The notes under the pieces: model-generated
What the model was told of the DNA's origin: nothing
Seen by the model: the letters and a program-made list of their open reading frames with translations, nothing else
The model's database searches: none
Position numbers and translations under genes: made by a program
Assembly: GCA_014896315.1 (NCBI GenBank)
Contig: JADBKP010000013.1
Span: 47,055 to 111,054, forward strand
From: Limnochordales bacterium
GTDB taxonomy: Bacteria > Bacillota > Limnochordia > Limnochordales > DUMU01
Direction of reading: 5' to 3'
Length of the DNA stretch: 64,000 nucleotides
Shown: positions 46,410 to 54,886 of the stretch, piece after piece
Numbering within the stretch: the first letter of the stretch is position 1
How the letters are laid out: each line of letters begins with the position of its first letter

Positions 46410-47732
46410 TCAGCGTTCAGATTCCGAGCCGAAGAGATCCCGGGGAAGGAACGAGTATTGGGACAGAAGCCCGTTTAACTGCCCGGTCAGGAGACGGGAA
46501 AGGGCTTCCAGGCGTGCCTCTTCCAGCACCTTTTCTCTGTCCCTGGCGATCAGGGCCCGGACAAGATCGGGTGAGACGCCCAGGCTTTCGCTCAGGGCAC
46601 TGGCCAATCGCTCGGCGGCAAGGCCCCGGACGGTGCTCCAGTCCTGGTTTAGTAGCGCATCAGCTTCGACCGGGCTCAGCCCCTGCCGGAGGAGGGCGTC
46701 GTAGGCCGCATTCCATATTGCCTGAACCCGCTGCGATTTACTGCCGGACAGGAGAGTTTCGATCTCCGCAGGCGAGAGAATACCTCTGCTCAGCGCACTC
46801 AACCGGGAGACCAGGTCCTGGCGAGTCACCAATCCTTTGGCCCTTATGGCGGCGGCCTCACCCAAGACGTTGTAGACCACACGGACTTCGTCCCCTGCCT
46901 GTAGCTGGTCCAGGCTCACCTCGACACCGTTGCGCAATATGGTTGCCTCGGTGGAGACCGGTACTTGCTTCGCCTCCCCACCTGTTCCTCCGGCCGTTCC
47001 ATCAACGGTGAGGGTGAGGGAGAGGTTCGCGGGATCGACGGCCGCTACCGTGCCCGTGTCTGTCCGGGTGCGCAGAGCGGCGTTGACCAGGGCGGCTGCC
47101 TCTTGCCGGGTTACTTCGCGCTCAGGTTCAAAGGTTCCGGCAAAGGTTTGCGGCATGATCCCCAGCCGGCGGACCATCTCGGCGGCCCGGAAATCCCTGT
47201 CCTGCTGGTTTGCGCTGCCATTTGAGAAATCCGTAAAGGGCGAATGCCACTGGTTCACCCAGGTTTCGTCGCCCTGGTAGATTCGCAGAGCCCGTGCGAT
47301 AGCAGTGACGATTTCGCTACGGGTGAGGACGTCGTCGGGGCGGAAACGCCCGTCCGGGGCGGTCATCAGGCCAGCTGCCACCACCCGTTCGATGTGACGG
47401 GCGGCCCAGTTGCCCCGGATATCCTTCAACTCAGGCCGCGTCGCGCTGCCTGGCGAGGGAAGCGACAGGGCGCGGCTGAGCATACTGGCAAACTCGGAGC
47501 GGCGGATGGGCTGGTTGGGCCGCCAGGTCCCGTCCGAGTAACCGGTCGCAATTCCTTTCTGCACCATCTGCATGATATCTTTAGCGGCAAAGCTCTTCTC
47601 GATCTCGTCCATGTCCTTGGGGCGCGTAACGGCGCCGATGGGTGAGGCGGCCAGAACCAGGGCCAGCGCTACCATTATCGCCACCCGCCGGCCCGTCCGT
47701 CCGGTGTGGAAGTAACGCAGAAAGCGATTCAT
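46410..47732 (-). CDS. S-layer homology (SLH) domain protein
   Basis: 440 residues with a signal peptide (hydrophobic ~17-34, ends GAVT). Three SLH repeats fill ~45-220: AAKDIMQMVQKGIATGYSDGTWRPNQPIRRSEFASML; AARHIERVVAAGLM...FRPDDVLTRSEIVTAIARAL; and FEPEREVTRQEAAALVNAAL. A beta region (~225-300) resembles the outer-sheath 'DGTEATILRNG' domain, then a helical C-terminus (~310-440) rich in Leu/Ala/Ser. SLH domains bind pyruvylated secondary cell-wall polymer, so this is surface anchored. It is downstream of the heparinase-like gene and the truncated binding protein on the same strand. Confidence 0.9.
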   Translation of the reverse strand: MNRFLRYFHTGRTGRRVAIMVALALVLAASPIGAVTRPKDMDEIEKSFAAKDIMQMVQKGIATGYSDGTWRPNQPIRRSEFASMLSRALSLPSPGSATRPELKDIRGNWAARHIERVVAAGLMTAPDGRFRPDDVLTRSEIVTAIARALRIYQGDETWVNQWHSPFTDFSNGSANQQDRDFRAAEMVRRLGIMPQTFAGTFEPEREVTRQEAAALVNAALRTRTDTGTVAAVDPANLSLTLTVDGTAGGTGGEAKQVPVSTEATILRNGVEVSLDQLQAGDEVRVVYNVLGEAAAIRAKGLVTRQDLVSRLSALSRGILSPAEIETLLSGSKSQRVQAIWNAAYDALLRQGLSPVEADALLNQDWSTVRGLAAERLASALSESLGVSPDLVRALIARDREKVLEEARLEALSRLLTGQLNGLLSQYSFLPRDLFGSESER

Positions 47733-47763
47733 CGCTTCTCTCCCTTCTCAGAGGAACCGTGAG

Positions 47764-47841
47764 AACACTGAACGTATCTCCGCTCGTTCGGAAGCAGGAT
47801 TCGCCGGCTAAGCGAGGATTCCTTTAGGAAAGTTCAGTGTT
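47764..47841. repeat. Inverted repeat pair upstream of the SLH gene
   Basis: AACACTGAAC (47764-47773) and GTTCAGTGTT (47832-47841) are perfect 10-bp inverted copies with 58 bases between them. The inner stretch has a smaller dyad. It lies in the 5' region of the SLH transcript and may be an RNA stem or the ends of a tiny non-coding element. Confidence 0.45.
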
Positions 47842-47926
47842 AAATTGGGTTTTCTGAATAGTCTGGCGCATGCTGGGAACGCCGGCGCGGGCAGTCGGTG
47901 CAGGACGATTCTGCGGGTCTACCGCT

Positions 47927-48780
47927 TCACCGGTTGAGCCGCTGGATCAGACGGGTGAGGTTCTCAGCCATATAGGTGGCGGCGTCCACCGGCCCCTGGG
48001 TGTTGTTCAACAAAGCGCCCACACCTGTTCCCACGATGCGGCGGTATTCATTCATGTCCAGCACCGGCGGTTCGAGACGCCCGGCCCGGGCGGCCTCGAA
48101 GATGCCCAGGGTATACGGGGTCGGTTTGAGCCCGATGTCCATGTCCATGATGGGAATCGTGGCGAGTTGCCCTTCAATCTGAATTCTCTGGGCCTGAGGG
48201 CCGGCATAAAACTTGACCAGCTCCCAGGCTTCCCGGGGATGCTTGGTGTGGGCGTAAGCGGCGATGCCCGAGACGTAGGCCAGGTTCACTTGCTTGCGCC
48301 AGCGAGGAAATGCCGTCACCCCCCACTTGAAAGGTAGGACCTTGCTGAACTCGCGGATGGTCCACGCCCCTTCCGTGTATGTCGCGGCATTGCCGTTGAG
48401 GAAGAGAGAGCGCTCACTGGTGATGTTCCATACCGGCGGTGCCGGCCGGACCCGATACCGGTAGATCAGATCCTGGAAGAAGCGGAGCCCGTCGATGGCT
48501 TGCTGGGAGTCCAGCACGGAGCGGCGCGGAGCAGAATCGTCGTCCCATATGGAACCGCCTGCCCGCCAAACGTGCGTCCAGACGTTGCCGCTCGTAAAGC
48601 CCCACTGATCGGTCACGCCGTTGCCATCCCGGTCGCGGGTGAGCTTGAGTGCTGCGGAAATGAACTCGTCCTGCCCCCAGCTACCGTTTGGGGTCTTGAG
48701 CCCGGCTGCCTCGAAAAGATCGGCGTTGTAGAAGAAAGCCTCGGGGTTGTAGATGTACGGAAGACCCCAATAGCGGTTTT
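47927..48780 (-). pseudogene. 5'-truncated family-1 sugar-binding protein
   Basis: The frame encodes about 280 residues equal to the middle and C-terminal part of an extracellular solute-binding protein: RYWGLPYIYNPEAFFYN, LFEAAGLKTPNGSW, LTRDRDGNGVTDQWGF, AWTIREFSKVLPFKWGV and HTKHPREAWELVKFYAG. The N-terminal ~140 residues, including any signal peptide, are absent: the frame meets the stop codon of the heparinase-like gene within a few bases, and no start codon or ribosome-binding site precedes the family-like sequence. The first possible internal start (GTG 48616) would make a fragment. Most likely a deletion product; an assembly join is possible. Confidence 0.8.
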
Positions 48781-51762
48781 TTATCGGTTCTCGTCGGCCC
48801 TGGCCCCGGCATCCACCACCAGTTCCAGTACACCGCCGGTATACCGCCAGCTTTTCTCACTCAAGGCCTTACCGTTGACGACAACGAGCGCCGGCTGCAC
48901 GGACAGAGCCAGGCGGATCTGCAAAGCGTCCGGGCTTTTGGCCTGCTCCACCACGTCCAGTTCGAGCAGTGTGCCACCTCCATCACCGTCTTCCGCGCTC
49001 CAGCGGGCGCTGATCGTAGCTGGACGGCTCAGCCAGATGGGATGGTCCGTGCCGGATGTGCTGGCGGTATCACCTGGCAGCCGGAGTATCAGCCCGTCTA
49101 CGGTCAGGAGCTGGCCCTTTCGCCCCGATGCGTCGCTGCCGAAGGCGAAGAGAGCTGCCGGGCTCTTCGGGCCGTTCGGGCTGTCCGAGCTGCCAGCTCC
49201 TGCCGGGCGGAAGGCGACGTACTGCGTCCAGATTTCGCCGTCCCCTGTCTTGTAGCGAACTTTCGCTCCGGCTACATCCGGATCTGTCCATCTTTGAACT
49301 TCCAGTACCTCGGTGATGGCGCTGGTCGGCTGTCCGTCGATCCGCTGCGGCAAGAGAACAGTAAGAAATTGAAAGTCTTCGGTCTGTGGCGACCGGGCGC
49401 GCAGATGCCACTGGTTGGGCAAGTTGGGAAGTTCCGGTGCGGGTACGAATCTGTCGTCGGCTGCCAGATCCAGCAGTTGGGAGGCCAGGAAACAGACATC
49501 CAGCCGAGCCGGCCAGTTGAAGATAGAGACCTTCTGGGCCGCCTCATCCAGAGTGTTGACTACGAGGGGGCTGTGTAGCAGGAAGTCGTAGCGCACCCTG
49601 CGGGAAGCCGAAAGTTCATCGAAGATAACGAAGAAGTGCGGTCGGACGAAGAGAATATGCCGGTTGAACTGCAAAAGCGGGCTCGTGTAGGCCGCCGAGG
49701 CGTCGCCCACCGTGTAGTCGTACGCAGCAGTGGTGAAGAAGCGGGTTATCTCGCCTTTGGCCGCCAGGGAACGGGGTATCTGGCCGCGGCCGTCCACCAG
49801 GATCGTGTTCTGGGAGATGCTCTGCTGGGTCCAGTTGGCATGGTGCGGGCTCATGTACCAGGGATAGTAGCCGGAAGAAATGACAAGCGGGCGGCCGAAG
49901 GCGTCGAGGACGAAGGCGTTCTGATCGGCATGGCTGTGACTGTAGGAGCCGTAGGGGCTACTCTTGAAGACCAGGCGGATGTCGTCCTCCGGCGAGGCCA
50001 GGTTGCTGTGCATTGCTACCCAGCCCACATCCCGGAAGAGACGGGCCTGGGGCAGGTCAACCGGCGGTTTGGCTTGTGGTGCGGGTGAACGGGCAGCCCG
50101 GAGAAACCCGAATATGCTACGGGGCAGCGGCGAGCCGGGCGAGTTCTCGACGTACCACTGGAAATAGGGGTTCTGGTTCGCCCGGGCGAGCCAGCCCATC
50201 ACCTCCGTGTCGAGAGCGGCGACTGGTTCGCCGTTGCCATCACCAAAGGGGTTGCCGGTACCCGGGGAATGGACATAGAGCTTGAAATAACCGGTGTTGC
50301 GGAAGAAGGGTTTGGCCATCAGATCAGTCCCCGTGGCCACGGCCAGCGCGTCGACGAACTCGGAGACGAACTGCATATAGTACTTCCAGTACGACGCCCC
50401 TTCCGCCCAGCCACCGTCATCGCCCCCCCAGGCCGGATAGAGGGCGTAGAATACGCGGACGACGTAGTCGAACCACTCTCTGGCTTCGGGTATCTCATCG
50501 AAGAAGGCAATGGCGGCCTCACCCAGGAAACCGAGCGTCCTGCCACCATGGCTGTTGTGGGGATTTACCTCGAAGGGCAGGCTGCGCAGAATCCGGTAGG
50601 CTTCCTGCCCGCGCTCGCGCATCACCTCCCTAACCTTGGTCCTTTCCTCCGGTGTCAGCAGGTCGTACAGCCAGGTGTACGCCCGGCTCATCCGGTAGAG
50701 CAGGGCCATGGAGACCTCGTCGTTCTTGGCCGCACTGGAGGTGCCGTGCGGGTCCCAGCTGGCAAAGTGGAGAAGCCAACGTTTGGCCAGCTCGCCTATA
50801 TCACGCCGGCCGGAGATCAGGTAGAGGAAGGCCAGGTTCTGCATGGTTTCGGTCGTCGAACGTGCCATCAGCATGCCGTCCCGCCAGACCTGCGCGTCGA
50901 AAGTGCCGCTGGCCATCGGGTCACCCGGTTCAGGGGGGAGAGGAGCATCCTTGCGGAGTTGCAGTTCAAACTCGGCGTCGGTCAACAGCTCCTCGTATAT
51001 CCGTGCGGCCCGGGGATCGGAAGCCAACCGGCGCAGTTCCTCGAGGGTCTCCGGGCGCACGAAAAGTCGCGGGTGGCTTTGGGGGATCCGGCGGTGCAAT
51101 TCGTCAAGCGACGGAAGGGGAAAGGCGGCGGCGTCGGGCGCGATCTGGAAGGAACGGACGGGACTGTAAGGAGATAGAGTGCCGGATCCACTCAGTACGG
51201 CCCGGTAGCGCCAGTACCAGGCGGTCTGGCTGGAGAGGGTAGCGGCAGGAGTGTAAAGGGGCAGGTCGATGCCGGTGACGCGGGTGGTCTGCCCCTCCGG
51301 GAAGGACGGGTCGGGGGAGTACTCGAGGATGTAGGTGGTGGCACCGGGGACCGGTAACCATACAAACGAGGGAGGATTGGTCGTGACTACTGCTCCGTCC
51401 CGGGGGCGGAAGCCCACCTGTCCTTCAGTCGGGGTTGCTTCCTGCAGTAGCTCTACGCCGGCGTTGCGCCCGGGCGAAGGGTTGGCAGGTGGAGCTGGCT
51501 GCGGCGCGGACGTATGTTCAGGCATGGATTCGATCTCCTCCAGGCGAACGTTATCAAAGTAAGCGGTCGTGACGTTGCTGTGGCTTGTGACTTCGATGGG
51601 GGCGGCCTGTACCTGAGCAGCGGGAGCGAGTGCGAGAAGGGCCAGGCAGATCACTGCCAGCACCGAAACGGGAGCACGAATCAGGCCCCATCGCTCTGTG
51701 CGGCAAGACCGCAACCGCACGCCTCTCGGCTCCGCGCGGCGTTCGCAGTCCTTGCTGAACAT
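48781..51762 (-). CDS. Secreted heparinase II/III-like polysaccharide lyase
   Basis: About 993 residues from ATG 51762 (AGGGAGGTG upstream; a GTG ten codons earlier is possible). A signal peptide (LAVICLALLALAPAAQVQA) is followed by a short beta remnant TAYFDNVRLEEIE, then a DUF4962-type beta domain (GFRPRDGAVVTTNPPSFVWLPV). An alpha/alpha toroid carries NPHNSHGGRTLGFLG and GWAEGASYWKYYMQF, and a C-terminal beta-sandwich carries SYSHSHADQNAFVLDAFG. The conserved His and Tyr of heparinase II/III-type lyases lie in these motifs. It should cleave an acidic polysaccharide (uronate-containing) outside the cell; the substrate is not determined. Confidence 0.86.
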   Translation of the reverse strand: MFSKDCERRAEPRGVRLRSCRTERWGLIRAPVSVLAVICLALLALAPAAQVQAAPIEVTSHSNVTTAYFDNVRLEEIESMPEHTSAPQPAPPANPSPGRNAGVELLQEATPTEGQVGFRPRDGAVVTTNPPSFVWLPVPGATTYILEYSPDPSFPEGQTTRVTGIDLPLYTPAATLSSQTAWYWRYRAVLSGSGTLSPYSPVRSFQIAPDAAAFPLPSLDELHRRIPQSHPRLFVRPETLEELRRLASDPRAARIYEELLTDAEFELQLRKDAPLPPEPGDPMASGTFDAQVWRDGMLMARSTTETMQNLAFLYLISGRRDIGELAKRWLLHFASWDPHGTSSAAKNDEVSMALLYRMSRAYTWLYDLLTPEERTKVREVMRERGQEAYRILRSLPFEVNPHNSHGGRTLGFLGEAAIAFFDEIPEAREWFDYVVRVFYALYPAWGGDDGGWAEGASYWKYYMQFVSEFVDALAVATGTDLMAKPFFRNTGYFKLYVHSPGTGNPFGDGNGEPVAALDTEVMGWLARANQNPYFQWYVENSPGSPLPRSIFGFLRAARSPAPQAKPPVDLPQARLFRDVGWVAMHSNLASPEDDIRLVFKSSPYGSYSHSHADQNAFVLDAFGRPLVISSGYYPWYMSPHHANWTQQSISQNTILVDGRGQIPRSLAAKGEITRFFTTAAYDYTVGDASAAYTSPLLQFNRHILFVRPHFFVIFDELSASRRVRYDFLLHSPLVVNTLDEAAQKVSIFNWPARLDVCFLASQLLDLAADDRFVPAPELPNLPNQWHLRARSPQTEDFQFLTVLLPQRIDGQPTSAITEVLEVQRWTDPDVAGAKVRYKTGDGEIWTQYVAFRPAGAGSSDSPNGPKSPAALFAFGSDASGRKGQLLTVDGLILRLPGDTASTSGTDHPIWLSRPATISARWSAEDGDGGGTLLELDVVEQAKSPDALQIRLALSVQPALVVVNGKALSEKSWRYTGGVLELVVDAGARADENR

Positions 51763-51786
51763 CCCCCGACACCTCCCTGCTGAATG

Positions 51787-51796
51787 GTGCACTAAT
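51787..51796. promoter_or_regulatory. Half-conserved copy of the GTGCACTAA operator
   Basis: GTGCACTAAT at 51787-51796; with the preceding TG it matches 11 of 12 positions of the palindrome at 51912-51923. It lies just upstream of the heparinase-like gene's ribosome-binding site, where a bound repressor would block transcription. Confidence 0.5.
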
Positions 51797-51910
51797 CACA
51801 AGCTATGTCGCGGCCGGAATCGCCCGGCTGAGCCCTTCGACATCATTACGTAGACTCCTGCCGGAGTAGAGGCAAGTTCAGTCATGTTGTTCCGGTTACT
51901 GAGTGGAAGA

Positions 51911-51924
51911 GTTAGTGCACTAAC
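51911..51924. promoter_or_regulatory. Perfect 14-bp palindrome GTTAGTGCACTAAC
   Basis: A perfect palindrome in the divergent region between the heparinase-like gene and polA, about 125 bases from a second near-perfect copy. Paired identical dyads in a divergent promoter region are the usual layout of a LacI- or GntR-type sugar operator (inference). Confidence 0.6.
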
Positions 51925-52015
51925 ATGCGCCACGCGCGAACGGAAAGCACTTGAGCACGGCGGGAGTGCGGTAGCGGAAGAAAAATGCTACAGTAACTGG
52001 GTGGAGGTGGGGGGC

Positions 52016-54880
52016 TTGTCCGAAGAGAAGTCGCAGGTGGTGCTGGTAGACGGGCACAGCCTGCTGCACCGTGCCTTTCATGCACTGCCGCCTTTGATGA
52101 CTTCCGCCGGTGAACCGACCCAGGCCGTCCTGGGGTTCACCCGGATGCTACTGCGGTTAGTTAAGGAAGAGAAACCGCTTGCGGTAGTGGTTGCCTTTGA
52201 CCGGCCGACTCCCACGTTCCGCCATCAACAGTTCAGCGAATACAAGGCTACCCGGCCGCCCGCCCCCGAGGAGCTGCGTGTGCAGGTTCGGCGGGTCCAC
52301 GAGCTGCTGGAGGCGATGGGGGTAGCGATCCGCGAGGTTGATGGTTTCGAGGCTGATGACATCCTGGGGACGCTCAGCCGCAAGGCCCGGGAGGCGGGGC
52401 TTCGGGCACTGGTAGTTACCGGAGACCGCGATTGTCTGCAGCTTGCCGCGGATATCGTCGAGGTCTTGCTCACAAGAAAAGGGATCTCGGACCTGGCGCG
52501 ACTTGACGCCGGAGGAGTCAGGGAGCTGCTCGGGATAGAACCCTCGCAGGTCCCGGACTGGAAGGCACTGGTGGGTGACAGCTCGGACAACCTCCCCGGT
52601 GTACCAGGGATAGGCGAGAAGACGGCAACCCAGCTACTCAACCAGTACCGGAACCTTGAGGAGATCTTCGCCCGCCTGGATGAACTGCCGGCCCGGGTGG
52701 CCAAGTACCTGCGGGATGGGGCGATCCGGGAGCGGGCGCTTCGGGTCCGGGAGCTGGCGACCATCTGCCGGGATGCCCCGGTGGATCTGGATCTGGAAGC
52801 GGCCAGGTTTGGCCCGCCGGACTGGCCCAGGCTGGACGCGCTCTTAACGGAGCTTGAGTTCCGGCAGTTACGCAAAGACCTGGAAGAGCTCTTTGGTCCC
52901 GATCGGGACGGAGCCGAGTCGTCGGGGGTTGCGCCGGCGGTTAGTCCGCCGCCCGGGCGCGGGGATCTCGCGGGCAAGGCGTCGGGCGGTCAGGTTGTGA
53001 CGGCGAGCTCAGTGACAGCGGTATGGGTGGATGATCCGGAAGAGGCCCGCAAGAGGATCCTGGCACTGCGCCGGTTGGGGGAAACCGGTTATGCGCCGGC
53101 CGAACTGCCTGCTGTCGCCGTGGAGGTAGTGGATCTGCTGGCGCGGGATGGCGACGGGCGGGGGCCGGGCTCCGGGTCAAGGCCGGGGAGTAGCCCCGAT
53201 CAAGGGCTTTTGCTTGGGCTTGAGTCCGGGCCGGGGCCGGAGTTGGTGCTGGGGCTCGCCACCAGGGACGGGGCTGTCCTTTTGCCTGCAGCCGTGGTAC
53301 GAGCCCTGCGGGCCGAGATTGCCGACTGGCTGGGCAGCCGGGATTGGCTCAAGGTTGGATTTGATATCAAAGAGGCCATGCACCGGTTGAAACATCTGGA
53401 CTTGACCCTGGACGGCCCGGCCTTTGACACGTTGATCGCTTCTTATCTGCTCAATCCCAACGCCACCCCCCTCGATCCCCTCGAGCTGGCGGCTACCTTT
53501 AACCTCCATCCTGCAGGTGTCACGGTGACCGGAGTGAGTTCGGCGGCGGCCAATCAGGGAGCGCCGCAAATGAAACATCTGGTGGCCAATCTTCAGGTTC
53601 AACCGCTGCTTGCCCGGCGCCTTGAGGAGGATAAGCTGGCGGAGCTGTTCTGGGAAGTAGAGATGCCCCTCGTTCACGTGCTGGCGGCGATGGAGGAGGC
53701 TGGGGTGGCCATCGATGTGGAGTTGCTGCGCCGCATGTCCCAGGAGATGGGGCGGGAGATCGACCGGCTGACCGAGCAGATCTACCAGAAGGCGGGTACC
53801 CGTTTCAATCTCAACTCCCCCAAGCAATTGGCCGAGATTCTGTTTGAACGGCTTGGGTTGCCGGTGATCCGCAAGACCAAGACCGGACCTTCCACCGGCG
53901 CTGACGTACTTGAGGAGCTGGCCGACAAGCACGAGATTGTCGCCCTTATCCTCGACTACCGCCAGCTGGTCAAGCTGAAGTCAACTTACGTGGATGCGCT
54001 GCCGGGCCTGGTTAATCCGGCGACGGGCCGGGTGCATACCACCTTCCATCAAACGGTGACCGCCACGGGAAGGCTGAGCAGTTCCGACCCGAATCTGCAG
54101 AACATTCCGGTCCGCAGCGAGGAGGGCAAGCGGATCAGGCAGGCGTTTGTCGCGCCGCCCGGCCACGTCCTGCTTACGGCCGATTACTCCCAGATCGAGT
54201 TGCGGGTCTTAGCGCACATGTCCGACGATCGGGCGCTCCAGGAGGCGTTCTTTGCGGAGACGGATATCCATACCCGCACGGCAGCGGAGGTGTTCGGGGT
54301 TCCCGTGGCCGAGGTGACCCCCGCGCAGCGAAACGCTGCCAAGGCGATTAACTTCGGTATCATTTACGGGATTTCCGGCTATGGGCTGGCGCGGGGGACG
54401 GGGCTGACCCGGGAGGCGGCCCAGGCTTACATTGACGCCTACTTCGCCCGCTATCCCGGCGTCAAGCGGTATATGGATGAGACGGTGGAGCGGGCCAAGC
54501 GGGACGGATACGTCACCACGTTGCTCGGCCGGAGACGGTTCATACCCGAATTGCGGGCTGCCAACTACGCCCAACGCAGTTTCGGCCAGCGAATGGCGAT
54601 GAATACGCCGATTCAGGGCAGCGCCGCCGATATCATGAAGGTTGCCATGGTGGAGGTGTACCGCAGGTTGCAGGACCGGGGACTGGGGAGCCGGATGGTC
54701 CTGCAAGTCCATGATGAACTGGTGCTCGAAGTCCCGGAGGCTGAGGTGGACGAGGTGGCGGCGCTGGTCAAAGACGCGATGGAGCACTGCGTGGAGTTGA
54801 AAGTGCCGCTGCGGGTAGACGTGGAAGTGGGTAAGAACTGGGCGGATACCCAACCGTGGCAGCCTGCTTGCGGGAGGTGA
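52016..54880 (+). CDS. polA: DNA polymerase I
   Basis: Gap-filling repair and Okazaki-fragment polymerase. The 5'-3' exonuclease domain (~1-290) has VLVDGHSLLHRAFHALPP, VAFDRPTPTFRHQQF, EADDILGTLSRKA and GVPGIGEKTATQLL. The central 3'-5' exonuclease-like domain lacks the catalytic DxE residues and contains a Gly/Ser/Pro-rich insertion, so proofreading is probably absent. The polymerase domain has LTADYSQIELRVLAHMS, RNAAKAINFGIIYGISGYGLA and LQVHDELVLEVP with the metal-binding Asp residues. TTG at 52016 (GGAGGTGG upstream) gives 954 residues and matches the family start; the open frame upstream is non-homologous. Confidence 0.96.
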   Translation: MSEEKSQVVLVDGHSLLHRAFHALPPLMTSAGEPTQAVLGFTRMLLRLVKEEKPLAVVVAFDRPTPTFRHQQFSEYKATRPPAPEELRVQVRRVHELLEAMGVAIREVDGFEADDILGTLSRKAREAGLRALVVTGDRDCLQLAADIVEVLLTRKGISDLARLDAGGVRELLGIEPSQVPDWKALVGDSSDNLPGVPGIGEKTATQLLNQYRNLEEIFARLDELPARVAKYLRDGAIRERALRVRELATICRDAPVDLDLEAARFGPPDWPRLDALLTELEFRQLRKDLEELFGPDRDGAESSGVAPAVSPPPGRGDLAGKASGGQVVTASSVTAVWVDDPEEARKRILALRRLGETGYAPAELPAVAVEVVDLLARDGDGRGPGSGSRPGSSPDQGLLLGLESGPGPELVLGLATRDGAVLLPAAVVRALRAEIADWLGSRDWLKVGFDIKEAMHRLKHLDLTLDGPAFDTLIASYLLNPNATPLDPLELAATFNLHPAGVTVTGVSSAAANQGAPQMKHLVANLQVQPLLARRLEEDKLAELFWEVEMPLVHVLAAMEEAGVAIDVELLRRMSQEMGREIDRLTEQIYQKAGTRFNLNSPKQLAEILFERLGLPVIRKTKTGPSTGADVLEELADKHEIVALILDYRQLVKLKSTYVDALPGLVNPATGRVHTTFHQTVTATGRLSSSDPNLQNIPVRSEEGKRIRQAFVAPPGHVLLTADYSQIELRVLAHMSDDRALQEAFFAETDIHTRTAAEVFGVPVAEVTPAQRNAAKAINFGIIYGISGYGLARGTGLTREAAQAYIDAYFARYPGVKRYMDETVERAKRDGYVTTLLGRRRFIPELRAANYAQRSFGQRMAMNTPIQGSAADIMKVAMVEVYRRLQDRGLGSRMVLQVHDELVLEVPEAEVDEVAALVKDAMEHCVELKVPLRVDVEVGKNWADTQPWQPACGR

Positions 54881-54886
54881 GAGGCG

